DNA from: Phoronis ovalis
Lineage: Eukaryota > Phoronida > Phoronidae
Reading direction: 5' to 3'
Assembly: GCA_028565635.1 (NCBI GenBank)
Contig: JAOXYB010066968.1
Span: 1-10,168, forward strand
Length of the DNA stretch: 10,168 bases
The translations under genes and the position numbers were made by a program. Below are positions 1 to 9,900 of this stretch, one piece after another; within the stretch, counting starts at the first letter, position 1; the number at the start of each line of letters is the position of its first letter. The notes under the pieces were generated by a model. It did not search any database. It saw only the letters and a program-made list of their open reading frames with translations, and was not told the DNA's origin.

Positions 1-106
1 ACATACAAAGATGGCTTTACAACTACAGAAACTACATCACATGATGGGCATCTGTCTGCACCCGCAGACCTCTTGTTGTTTAAGTTGGCACATCTGCAAC
101 AGCTTG
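1..106 (+). CDS. Possible partial exon of an unidentified plus-strand gene (weak)
   Basis: Frame 1 is open from the window edge to a stop at 202-204. The first 35 codons read like protein (T-Y-K-D-G-F near the start, then L-F-K-L-A-H-L-Q-Q-L), after which the translation becomes hydrophobic and cysteine-containing, like read-through non-coding DNA. A possible donor (CTTG then GTATAC) follows base 106. That would leave phase 1, which does not join in frame to the candidate exon at 494-556, so either another exon lies between or one of the two calls is wrong. A second frame with ATG at 11 is also open for a short distance. No family is recognised. This may be chance. Confidence 0.18.
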
Positions 107-493
107 GTATACTAAATCATTTCATTTGTTTTGTTGCTTTCATGGAAATCTCACTGCTGCCATATATAACACACCCACTGTGTGGAAATGTCTGTGTTCA
201 GTGAGTAAAGAAAATGAAGCAAGACAATATAAAGATACAGGAGCCAACATAACAAAGCGAAGATGCAATCAGAGCTGAACATTTTCAATCCAGTCATCAG
301 CAATCACTTTTTCACGCAAACTTTATTAAATAATATATGAATTCTATTGACTATGGAACAAAAGTTTCAAGATTTTGACAGCATTACAACATCTTCACCA
401 GTGCTAATGATCTACCTTTTCTGATACTAAATGAACATTCATGGGAGCCTTTATCTAAATGTTTTTTGAACTTCACTCTGAATTTTATTACAG

Positions 494-556
494 GTTGCCG
501 AGTCAGAAAGTTGTGATGATGTTAATCACTGGGCAAATCAGCTGACACAATTATGA
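494..556 (+). CDS. Candidate terminal coding exon of an unidentified plus-strand gene
   Basis: A good 3' splice site (pyrimidine-rich tract ending TTTTATTACAG) lies directly before base 494. The frame that starts there reads 20 residues (V-A-E-S-E-S-C-D-D-V and N-H-W-A-N-Q-L-T-Q-L) before TGA at 554-556. The composition is acidic and amphipathic, as expected of a protein C-terminus. A 63-base open frame has no statistical weight alone, and the phase is assumed to be 0. If real, this gene runs left of the window and converges on the NWD2-like gene, and the transposon at 613-969 would lie in its 3' untranslated region. The product is not recognised. Confidence 0.27.
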   Translation, partial: VAESESCDDVNHWANQLTQL

Positions 557-612
557 CAAGTACATATAATTCAGTCATCAATGAGGAACTGATATCTGAA
601 AGATTAATATAC

Positions 613-658
613 TCCCGGGAGGGCAGTCAATATGAAAATAGGTACCCATGTTCCAACA
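613..658 (+). repeat. Left terminal inverted repeat of the MITE-like element
   Basis: Begins with the perfect 8-bp palindrome TCCCGGGA, and continues through GGTACCCATGTTCCAACA. It matches the right end at 41/46 positions. Its inner edge overlaps a small hairpin, CCATGTT-CC-AACATGG (646-661), so this arm can fold on its own as well as pair with the other arm. Confidence 0.8.
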
Positions 659-672
659 TGGCTTTTCAAAAA

Positions 673-850
673 AGCCCCCAACGAAGTGAAATTCTGCAAA
701 AAATACACCCCTAAGGAAGTGAGTTTTTTTGAAAACATACACCCCTAAGGAAGTGAGTTTTTTTGAAAACATACACCCCTAAGGAAGTGATTTGGAAAAA
801 AACACCCCTAAGGAAGTGTCACATCTCCAAAAAACACCCCTTTCCGTGAC
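673..850 (+). repeat. Degenerate tandem repeat inside the MITE-like element (29-34 bp unit)
   Basis: The core ACACCCCTAAGGAAGTGA occurs at 705-722, 739-756 and 773-790, with ACACCCCTAAGGAAGTG again at 802-818. A decayed copy (ACACCCCTTTCCGTGAC) lies at 834-850 and another (AGCCCCCAACGAAGTGA) at 673-689. The first two full units, 704-737 and 738-771, are nearly identical with a 34-base period. Later units are about 29-32 bases apart. The linker is A/T-rich (runs of T then GAAAACAT). The near-identity of adjacent copies suggests amplification by slippage or unequal exchange after the element formed. Short open frames across it are artefacts of the repeat. Confidence 0.85.
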
Positions 851-923
851 TTTAGCCATAAAACAGACCCTAAGCGCGTAACGCGCCGGCGGTTCGAAAA
901 ACATACCCTTTCACGCGACGTTT

Positions 924-969
924 TGTTGGAACATGCGTACCCACTTGCATATTTACTGCCCTCCCGGGA
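924..969 (-). repeat. Right terminal inverted repeat of the MITE-like element
   Basis: Read on the minus strand from 969 it gives TCCCGGGAGGGCAGTAAATA and then GGGTACGCATGTTCCAACA. The five differences from the left arm are one at minus-strand position 954, three in the six bases that follow ATATG, and one inside the GGTACxCATG block. This level of decay points to an old insertion. Confidence 0.8.
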
Positions 970-1061
970 ATTTACTGTGGTGGGCTGCATATGTTGTACA
1001 TGATTATGGTGTCAAGCTCGCATTCTGAAGTGCGGCAGGAATATGAAGAAACTTATTTTAT

Positions 1062-1067
1062 AATAAA
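1062..1067 (+). other. AATAAA, possible polyadenylation signal for the left-hand plus-strand gene
   Basis: A canonical hexamer in an AT-rich stretch about 500 bases after the candidate stop at 554-556. A second AATAAA occurs at 1251-1256. In DNA this AT-rich such hexamers are common by chance, so the call depends on the plus-strand gene being real. Confidence 0.2.
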
Positions 1068-1885
1068 TACACATGTGAAATGAAATAGAAGATAATTCCC
1101 AACGCGTATCAAAGGAAGATTTTAAAAAGCACTATAGGAGAACCCAGTGGATCTATGCTATGTTTTTAGCAAATGATACTACCATATTTGTTATGGACTA
1201 ATTTTAAATCACACCAGCAATTTTAGTTGTATAATTATTTTTTTTAAGCAAATAAAAAATGAGTCTTTTTTAAAACTTTTATTAATATTTCAAAGATTAT
1301 TCACTGTATTTATAATTTGGTCACAAAAAATAATGAAAGTATCATATACTTTCCAAGAATGTATTTAGCATGGATTTGAATGCATTGGATTTTCCCGTAG
1401 GATGTACTTTATGATTGTTACGAGGTTTCATTAAATTTCATGCATTTCTCATAGAGTTAAAATATGACCATAATGTTAAAGTTTCAGAAAATGTTTACTT
1501 TGTGTGAAAAAAAACAGTAAGACTTGTTACAAATTTTTATTTAAAACAGTAAAGAGGGTCTGGCTTAACCTCGATACTAGAAGTATGTTATAATGCCATC
1601 TTTTACACTAAATATATCTGTACACTGTTAATGTATGCACTCATTCAAATTCTGGACTCGAATGCTTCGTCATGGTATAATTATAATAAATACACAATCA
1701 TGTAAATTTTTATTACAGATAAAGGTTTCGCCAAGTTATTTTGAATTTAGTCAAGCAAGTGTGAAAATACCTTTGGTGTATGATGTCCTGGACTAATTAT
1801 GAAATGTTTCCTGCCATGATACCACAAAGCTACACCTTGTATATGTTAGTAAAAAAACAAACTGTAAACTCTTCTGATTTGAATA

Positions 1886-1891
1886 TTTATT
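1886..1891 (-). other. AATAAA, candidate polyadenylation signal of the NWD2-like gene
   Basis: First canonical hexamer on the minus strand after the stop at 2409-2411, about 520 bases downstream, in an AT-rich stretch. Alternative to the ATTAAA at 2015-2020. Confidence 0.3.
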
Positions 1892-2014
1892 TCAATAATC
1901 AAAATATGATACAAGAAATTCAAAAAATAATTAATGAATGTATTGTATAAAAATCATATTCAATATACTTTATGCATGTATTAAAAGCTGTATAACATGA
2001 CTAGATTTGTCAGC

Positions 2015-2020
2015 TTTAAT
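2015..2020 (-). other. ATTAAA, candidate polyadenylation signal of the NWD2-like gene
   Basis: On the minus strand ATTAAA occurs 389 bases past the stop codon. The first canonical AATAAA downstream is at 1886-1891, about 520 bases past the stop. Others occur at 1709-1714, 1536-1541 and 1278-1283. Which is used cannot be told from sequence alone; either of the first two gives a 3' untranslated region of about 0.4-0.55 kb. Confidence 0.25.
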
Positions 2021-2408
2021 CTTTAAAATATGCATCTTATGGATAGAAATGGCATTTGACTTCTAAAGCTCCAACTTTGTTCAAGTGAAACTAGTTGTAA
2101 CAAGTTATGTACAATTTAAATAAGATATCAGTATGTGGAAGCTATAGAGACAGCAACAAGTGTAATCAGCACCACATCTGCTATTGAGGCACATGAGGTT
2201 TTAACAGTGCAAAGGGATTGCTATAAAAAAAGCTGCCACTGACTATCTTTAAGTACTGTGCTTTTAACTCCCAAAGGCGGATGTGAGCCTACAAGCATAC
2301 TTGCAGGCAACAGACCCATGGTACAAATACCTGAAGCAAGGCATGGATAACAAAGCTGCATCACCAGCACAGCTGTTTTAGCTTTATAAGACCCAATGGC
2401 CATTCATT

Positions 2409-5400
2409 TTACTGAATTACGCATGCTCTAGAAGAATCAACTTTATTCTGAGTTAACATAACAGCTGTGGCTAATGTTTTAAAACTAGGTGGCCTTTTTC
2501 GTTCCTCTTCTCGATTGTGTTCTAACAGATCGACAAGTCTTGTATGATCAGACTGTGTTAATGACAAGTTAAATACATCCTTGTGAAGTGGTAACACTTT
2601 CTCTTTACACGTAACAGGAAGTATATTTACATAAGAACGTGATGGTATTTTTGATATGACTTCTACAACAGGATCACATAATTCAACAATTAATGTGAAA
2701 ATCATGACACGTCCATCATGACAAGCAACAGCTATAGTACGATCGTCAGCTCCTATTTTAATACCAATAGCAACACTGTGAACAAAAATTCTAGCTTTTC
2801 GATATCCATCATTAGATCGTAATATGTGAATTTCCCTCCCATCACAAGAACCTGTGGCAATATATTTCCCATCAAGAACTGAATGAACACCTATTTTGGG
2901 ATGTCCTATGACTAACTTGTTGATTTTTTTACCTTTCTGAAAAACTTGAAATTTGTCATCAAAAGCAATAGTCCCTTGGGACGAAATAACCAAACTGGCA
3001 AGATCTGAGTCTGGAGTACAGTAGGAAGCGATATGCTGTAGGACTTCCCCTTTGGTGACATTATAAATTAGACAACCCTTTGGTATTTTAAATGCCGTTC
3101 TGTTAATGGTTCCATCCACATTATGATTAGGTTGACAAAACGCAGCATTTTTGCCATACAGAATTAGCACATTATTTCGTGGAATTGAGCGTACCTCTAA
3201 AAATCGATCGGCAGTATTTAGACTAGGACACATTTTCTGTGAAGTTAAAATTGGTTTGTATGATCGACTATGAAATAGACCATGAACAGCAAAGTATATA
3301 TTATAACCTCCTTCGTTCATTTCGCCAGGTGCAACATCAGGACGGTATTCAAGGTATACTAAATGTGTACTTTCTGATGACACAAATGGTTTACAAACAA
3401 TACTACCTAAACGAACTCTCGTGACTTTAGCCTCTCCTACAAATGGATACTGAACACAATGTGCCTGATAGAATGCCATTGTTGAATGTGGCGTAGTATC
3501 GTACATTGAACAAACTACATGCACCACAGCTTTGTCATCTGGACTAAAGAACACCCATCTACTATTTGCAGTTGGCGATGTGACTTTTTTTCCAGTCTCT
3601 GCACTCCACATTTGATCTTGCCGCAACAGCCAACATGGAAATGCACCTATGATGTCATTTGGTGATCTAGTGACAACATAATTTCCGAGCGGAGAGATAA
3701 TCACTTCTAAAGCCCGTGAATCAAACTCGTGAGTATGCTGAAGTGTAAATAATCTGTCGCCGTTTGCCATGTTTAGAACTTTAGCCTCGGCATTTTTGTT
3801 ACTGGCACAAACAAATCTCATTCCAGGAGTTGAGATGTCAAATGAGGTTACTGGTCCATTAACAGTTTCATTGAGTAATTGTGCTTCGCTGTACATATTG
3901 TCCAAGTTCCATACTTGTATGGTGTCATCTAAGAGCAATGTGGTGACTTTGTTGATTGTTTTAGAGGTGAAGAGTTTGTGAACTGGAGAAACGTTGGTTT
4001 GTAGGAGGCGAAGTGGTTCGGCAGTGGAAGCATTCCATATTCCAAGGTAAGTATGTCTGACAGCAACAACTAAGGCATCATTTGGCGTAAATCCGGCACC
4101 CATGAAAATAGATCTTGGATCAACAAAGACCCCAGTTGGCATCTGCTGTAGGCGATGACGAATCTGTTCAGTTTGCATGTCAATGAGGTAAATACATCGT
4201 GATGCTCTTACAAGAATTTGTTTCTCTGAATGAGACAATAAGCATTCTCGCATCTCGACATCTTTCAAAATATTTGAGCAAGTAGAACTTCTTTTGACTA
4301 GATCTACTGAATAGGAAGACAGTTGTTTATGTCGAAATGTCACTAAAAATTTTGTATTCTGTTTCGTGAAGATAATATTTTCTGCAATATCTTCCGCATC
4401 AATGACACATTTTCTTTCCATCAGTGGTAATTGATAAAACATCAGTTGATGTCCAGAGTTACAAGATAAGAAACGGTCATCTTGGCTAATTCCAACAGCT
4501 TGCGACTGGAATGTGAATTTATGCAAAATAAGCTTGGCTTCCATGTCCACAACATAGGGACTTGATACTTTGTTTAAAGTAAATGCTAAGTATCTTTTAG
4601 TTGTACAAATATTGTTGCGTTTTGCCGTTGTGCCAATGTCAAGTTCGCAATACAGTTCACCTTGCTCCACATCATATAGTTTTAAAAAACAGTCATTTTG
4701 GAAAATATTAATAAATTTTCCGTCAATTGTTGTGAAAATGTCACCAACGGGTAATTGCAAATCTTTCTTAGCATCACATTCCTCCACATCCCAAAGATGC
4801 ATTGTATTACTATGATAGGGTTTGGCTGCTAGTAAGACACCATCTTTGTTTTCTACCAATACTGCGTTTACTGTTGAACGATGATCTCGTTGCACTTCGC
4901 AGATATATTCTAAAGGTGCTCCTGGGGTTGTGTACATTTGGCAGTTAGGTGCAACAGGACAGTGTTGCAAGGCATTCAAATCACATTGATCTAGTAGTTT
5001 TCTAATATTAGGGTATTTCTCGGCATGAGGTAAAAGTCGACCTGTAAGTTCAACTCCCAAAACTTCGAGATCCTTCATTAAAGCAGTGGCTGAGCTTTGT
5101 AATGCTTTAGCAACAAGGTGCACTTCTTTATCATCATACAAGAAATAATCTGGAATAATATGAAGTGGTGTAAGTGCCTTCATTTTGACATAAATCCATT
5201 TATAATTAAATAACACCTCGCTTCTAAGTTCATCGTATCGTTCACTTTTTGCTAAGTGATATGGCAACTGATTCATTTTTGACAAGTTGAAACTTCCTTT
5301 CAGGTTATACCCTTCAAAAACCAGAGGCTGGTGAGGAACATGTCTCAATGCTTTTCCAAACTCCTGCTTAGGTTGTTTCAAAAATCCGATTTTTGGTTTT

Positions 5401-6991
5401 TGGTACGGTTTCTCTAGAGTTCCTGCCCATATCCCAAGGTAGTAATCAGCCATTATACTGTGGATCGATCTAACTATAGCTGGATCACTCAAATAACGTT
5501 TACGTGCAACTTCTGAAAAATGACGCTCATTCCAATAAATAGCATTCATGCCATCAATTTCTCTTTCTGTTAACCAATGTCTTATATCATATCGCAATTT
5601 AGCCCAAAAGATTGGCGGAAATCGTCGTGGACTTGGTTCCCAGTATGTACATACAGCATTGATCATATCATCATCTAATGACAACATGTCGTCAAACTGT
5701 GCTTCAATTAGACCGTGCTGTGATGCGGTCAAGTATCCCAAAGATCGAGATACAAAAAAATATCCATGCTTATCTTCTAACTTCTCAAATATCCGTTTCA
5801 GGAAACTCTCCTTTGTTTTAGCAATTTGATATTGTTTCACTGCCGAAAAAGACTTCCAAGTAGTTACTTCGCGTGTAACCAGTTTGGCAAATATTGGAGA
5901 CGAGTCTTCGAAAAAGCCTTGTTTAACGATTCGCCATTGTTCAGCGTGAAGTTTACGACCTTCATAATTTAAAAGCATTTGAATAATGTCACTGCAGTGA
6001 AATGGTTTAATTGGTTCAATACAAATGAAGCTGGACTCGTTACCAATCTTGCGTTGAAGGCGAGGCAGTACACCGTGTGTTGTTTGTGTACTTGTTGTAA
6101 CAATGATCTTCACATTATTTGCAATATGAGATGGTAACCAATCAAGCTTGAAAGCACTGTCAAGTGGAGACAGTTGGTCAATAGAATCTAATACAATCAA
6201 CATCATTCCTCGAAATTCGCTCTTTTGCACCAAATCACAAAAATACTTTTTCAAGCTGTTAAAATCTTCAGGTATCTTATGACGATATTTTTGGGTGTTG
6301 TAAGATATTTGATGACATAAGCCTTTAAGTAATAATCGGATTGAAGTGCTTTCTGGTGTTATTCCAAGGAAACGAATAATAATACTGCATTTAACATGGC
6401 GATTATTTAACAATTCGGCGGCTTCAGCAGCAATTCGAGCGATTAAAGCAGTTTTGCCACAACCTGCTTCTCCATGCATAATTAACGGATGCTCCGAATC
6501 TTGAGATATATAATTCCACAGTCGCTGAAATAGCTCGGGTCTATCAACAAATACTGACAATCTCTCTCTTGCCCACAACCAATGCTGTAATACTTCACAG
6601 TATAAAACATCTGAGACTTTTGATTGGTCAATGTCCATTCCATTATCTATTAAACTTCTTACAGACATGTAGAAGGTATTGCACACATGATCTATGTATT
6701 CTTTGTGTTCCTTTGGATTGATGCCTCTAGGTTCACTCCAAGTGACATGACCTTTGCCCACAATGCAGTTGGCTGATTCTTTCCGCATGACTTTATTATG
6801 CAGTGTTTTTAAAGCTATTTCAGCATCAGTATCTTTCGTTTTAGTATTAGGTTGAAAGTTATAGAATCTTGTTGCTTTTTCACGGTCAAGACAGTTTTCC
6901 AAATCAGATATATTACGTATATAGCAAAAAGTGTTCTTCTGATACCTGATATCTTCGTCATCAAGACCGCTATTTATTTCCTTGTCGACAA
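2409..6991 (-). CDS. NWD2: NWD2-like terminal exon: NACHT, winged-helix, WD array, CaaX-like tail
   Basis: A single 4583-base exon encoding residues 251-1776. It starts after acceptor GTTTTGTAG, two bases into a GTT codon, and runs without a stop to TAA at 2409-2411. It holds the linker Y-I-R-N-I-S-D-L-E, the NACHT domain, the winged-helix/helical region, the full WD array and the charged tail. No internal ATG start is needed: the frame is open upstream of TTG at 6900-6902 to the acceptor. An intact frame of this length, joined in phase to conserved upstream exons, argues against a pseudogene. Confidence 0.93.
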
Positions 6992-9900
6992 CTACAAAAC
7001 ATAGAAAACACTACTGTATGACTTGGTAATTAAAGAATGTTCACCATAGTATCAGGTGAAGGTGTTTAGTACAGGGAAAAAAAATAAGGTGTTTTAGGAT
7101 TTGTACGGATCCAATAAGCAACCAATTTATGCTTCCTTTTCACATTTTACAGTTTCTGCTTCATATTTATACATAGAGGATTTGTTCTGAAAAGTCAATA
7201 AACACAATTGAAAGTATTTTTTTTGGTCCTGTTATATTTCTTTCCATAATAACAAACAGCTAACAGTGTCTAAGTCTTTCTGATCCAAAATTAAGAGTGT
7301 TTTGCATAGTTTAATAATACAGCATTTACTTAATTAATATCCATATTTTGTGGACTTTAGATGATTTACAATTCTGAACACATTCTTACCCGATCTTCGA
7401 AGTTCATCCAGAACACCTTGATCAAGTTTTCCATTGTTTACAGCAGTTTTAGCACCAGTAATTAACAAACTTCGTAACTTGTCCTCGGTATCCCACCATA
7501 GTTTTCTGTCCTTCCCTACAAATCATAACCCAAAAAATTTAAAAAAAGACAGTACCTTAATATAACAAATTTATACTGTTACAGTACCAAATGTAAGTAC
7601 AAATGTAAGAAAATATTTATTTGGATAAAGAAGATTTTTATAACATATCAGTATCCTAAAGGTGAATTTTACAAGAGGTTTTTGTGTTTTTTAGGTTTCA
7701 ACATTTTTTAGTTTACTGTAATTGTAAGTTAGTTACAAATTAAATGTAGTCATATTTAATAAGATATAAAAGCTAGGCACAAAGTATACAAGCAACATAT
7801 CCGGTAGGTTGTTCCAAGTCATGATGGTTGTAGTGGTTTCCAATCAGTAAAACTTCAAGTGGTCACTGAGGTTGTCAATGCTTTTATTCGTTTCATCATA
7901 TTAATTCGTTGTAAGCTTGATGAATAGTATGTAGACCACGTCTACCACCACAGATATCAACTTTTGCACTGACCAAGAAAACGCCCTAAATCCCCACAAT
8001 TGCCGTTTACAACTAATTTACATATAAGTAGCCTAACATCAGAAACTTAGCGGGAGAGTCCGTCCAATACTATAAACGAACAATTGGCCATAACAATGGT
8101 TAAATGTTTACAGATAAACTGCAACCCTCCAATCAAATGTTTATAAACAAATATAATTTTGTTTTCCCACCATTTTTTCCACCCATTGACAGCACTGTTA
8201 AACCCAATAAATATAACATATTTACAAAAAAAACTGACAAAATGAAATCAGTTTTAAAATCCTTTCAAATTTGTGCAATTTTACATTATGTGAAAATTAC
8301 CTAAAACCACTTCTATTGGCTGTAGTACATGTAAGGGTGGTACATTGTTCTCATCTTTCTTGTACCAGTCATCTAAGACCTTGGTATCTTCACCAGATTG
8401 AATTAAAGCTGCATGGATAATCTCATAATCTATACTATACAACTCTGAGGGTAATGGCACATAACCATACTTCTGACCAAGAAATGCCTGTATTAGAAAA
8501 CATAGAAACGCTGAGTAAAATTACATAAATATATCAAGCAAAAAGTGCCATTAAAGAGCTATTCCAGAAAAAACCCACATGCGGATCTAGGAGGGTGCAT
8601 TTTATAATCTGGCACTTAAAGCTTTAAATTAAACACTACTCACTGTGAAAACTTGCATTCCCACTTCTATATGCAAGTTTTTTTCTGGACCAGTCCTAAC
8701 TCTACAATGTTCTGAGTAGTGTGCGTATCATTAAATAATTAATGCATTGCTTAAAGATGGTTCGGCAATGATTTCCAACTACCAAGATTTCCGTTTTGTA
8801 TTTCAAACTACAGTACCTACATTTTCCAGATCTTAAAAATAAGTATTTTCTAATATAAAACATAAAATACCAAATGGCTAATTAAAATATTAATTATTTT
8901 GGGTTTGAACTAACAACGATTTGGCATACATAGCAATAGTGGAGCAGTAAAACAAAAAAAACAACAGAATTAATTCATAAGAATACCATAAAATGTGGCC
9001 CAGCTGACATCTTCTTACAGTTCAGAATTTCCTGAAGACAAACATCCACTGCATATTGCTCATCTTTAGTCTTTATAGGAAGACCCCAGCGCAAGTCTAC
9101 AATCTGTAGTGTTCATATTGAGACAAATATTGTATTAATTTAATTAAAATAGAAAGCCTTTTGAAGATTTGACAATTTTAGTATTTTTTTACTTGGAAAT
9201 GAGGAAGTGAGACCCTGCAAAATACCGAAAACACCGGAATGGTACGTGCTAAGCTCCTTACTTTGGACAGAAGCACTCTTTAATTCTCATTATTTTATTA
9301 AATTATTTAAAAAGATCAAGTGCTCAAAGTCATATAAATAGCTATTTATAGGTTGCTAAATAGAATGTTACATAACATTGCTACAATATTAAAGAATGAA
9401 ACAAACATTTGTTTTGTCTAGTAATAAAATTATATGTCTGTACCTGTATCTCAACTCCATACTTCGCTCGACAGTACTCTTTCAGTTTTGGGAAAGTTCT
9501 TGCCATTAATGCATTTCTTTCCTCAATGGCATCTAAATTCAAATAATATTACAAACTAAAGAGTTCATATAGTAAATAACGAGGGCAACAAAAAAGCATA
9601 ATTATGATGCTATTCAGTAAATTACTGTTTGGGGAAATTTAGGAATTCACATCCCTTATTAAACAGGGAGTATGTCTTGAAATTTTTAATGAAGTGGTGC
9701 ATCTGTCTTGCAAAAAGATTTGCACTGCAGTAAGAAAAATAAATTATACATTCTGACAAATTTGACTCGGAAATAGACATTTTTCAAACATTACCCGCAA
9801 GTTATATTTTTTTAAATTATTAGATAAGTTTAACAGCTTTAATTTAAAAATAATTATACCTGTATAATTTGAGCTGAGATATACTCGAATGATACGTGCT

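Larger units (their letters stand above)
613..969. mobile_element. MITE-like non-autonomous DNA transposon, about 357 bp
   Basis: The ends are inverted copies of each other: 613-658 matches the reverse complement of 924-969 at 41 of 46 positions without gaps, beginning T-CCCGGGAGGGCAGT. There is no transposase frame inside. The interior holds a tandem repeat (673-850) and a CpG-rich patch (about 843-920) unlike the AT-rich surroundings. Flanks ATATAC (607-612) and ATTTAC (970-975) could be a decayed 6-bp target duplication with one mismatch, but this is weak. I cannot name the superfamily: the terminal sequence is not one I can assign to a known transposase, and a foldback element is the alternative. 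Confidence 0.75.
970..2408. other. Non-coding stretch between convergent 3' ends
   Basis: AT-rich with many homopolymer runs and stops in all frames. I see no convincing exon, RNA gene or transposon. The right part (about 1870-2408) is probably the 3' untranslated region of the NWD2-like gene; the left part may belong to the candidate plus-strand gene. The 60-codon open frame on the minus strand at 2221-2403 lies just downstream of the NWD2-like stop, has no recognisable features and is treated as untranslated sequence. Confidence 0.55.
8488..8986 (-). other. Intron, 499 bases, phase 0, containing nested inverted repeats
   Basis: Donor GTATTC, acceptor TCTAATACAG. It holds the inverted repeats listed at 8563-8689. 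The remainder is AT-rich with an A-rich run near 8950-8963. Confidence 0.88.

Noticed and set aside
673-850. CRISPR-like spaced repeats
   Set aside because: The units are tandem with A/T linkers of similar sequence rather than unique spacers, copies decay outward, and the locus is eukaryotic and inside an inverted-repeat element.
578-990. Minus-strand open frames of 60-64 codons (578-772 and 808-990)
   Set aside because: They are translations of the tandem repeat and terminal repeats, and have no protein-like features.
2221-2403. 60-codon minus-strand open frame just after the NWD2-like stop
   Set aside because: No homology is recognised, and the position fits the 3' untranslated region. 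The NWD2-like frame ends cleanly at TAA, so no extra terminal exon is needed.
3239-5829. Plus-strand open frames at 3239-3424, 3769-3981, 4570-4815 and 5548-5829
   Set aside because: All lie antisense within the terminal NWD2-like exon and are shadows of its coding sequence.
6168-6200. Walker B glutamine as a sign of a dead ATPase
   Set aside because: The Mg-binding aspartate and a second acidic residue are present, and a Q in this region appears usual for NWD2-type proteins, so it is not evidence of decay.
6900-6902. TTG as translation start of the large protein
   Set aside because: The frame is open upstream to a good acceptor at 6991/6992 and joins in phase to conserved exons. The TTG is an internal leucine codon.
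7931-7945. GTAGAC-CAC-GTCTAC inverted repeat as a regulatory site
   Set aside because: Only 6-bp arms in an intron, with no second copy; easily chance.
8104-8304. 66-codon plus-strand open frame
   Set aside because: Lies inside an intron, overlaps the exon donor, and is lysine/asparagine/phenylalanine-rich as expected of AT-rich non-coding DNA.
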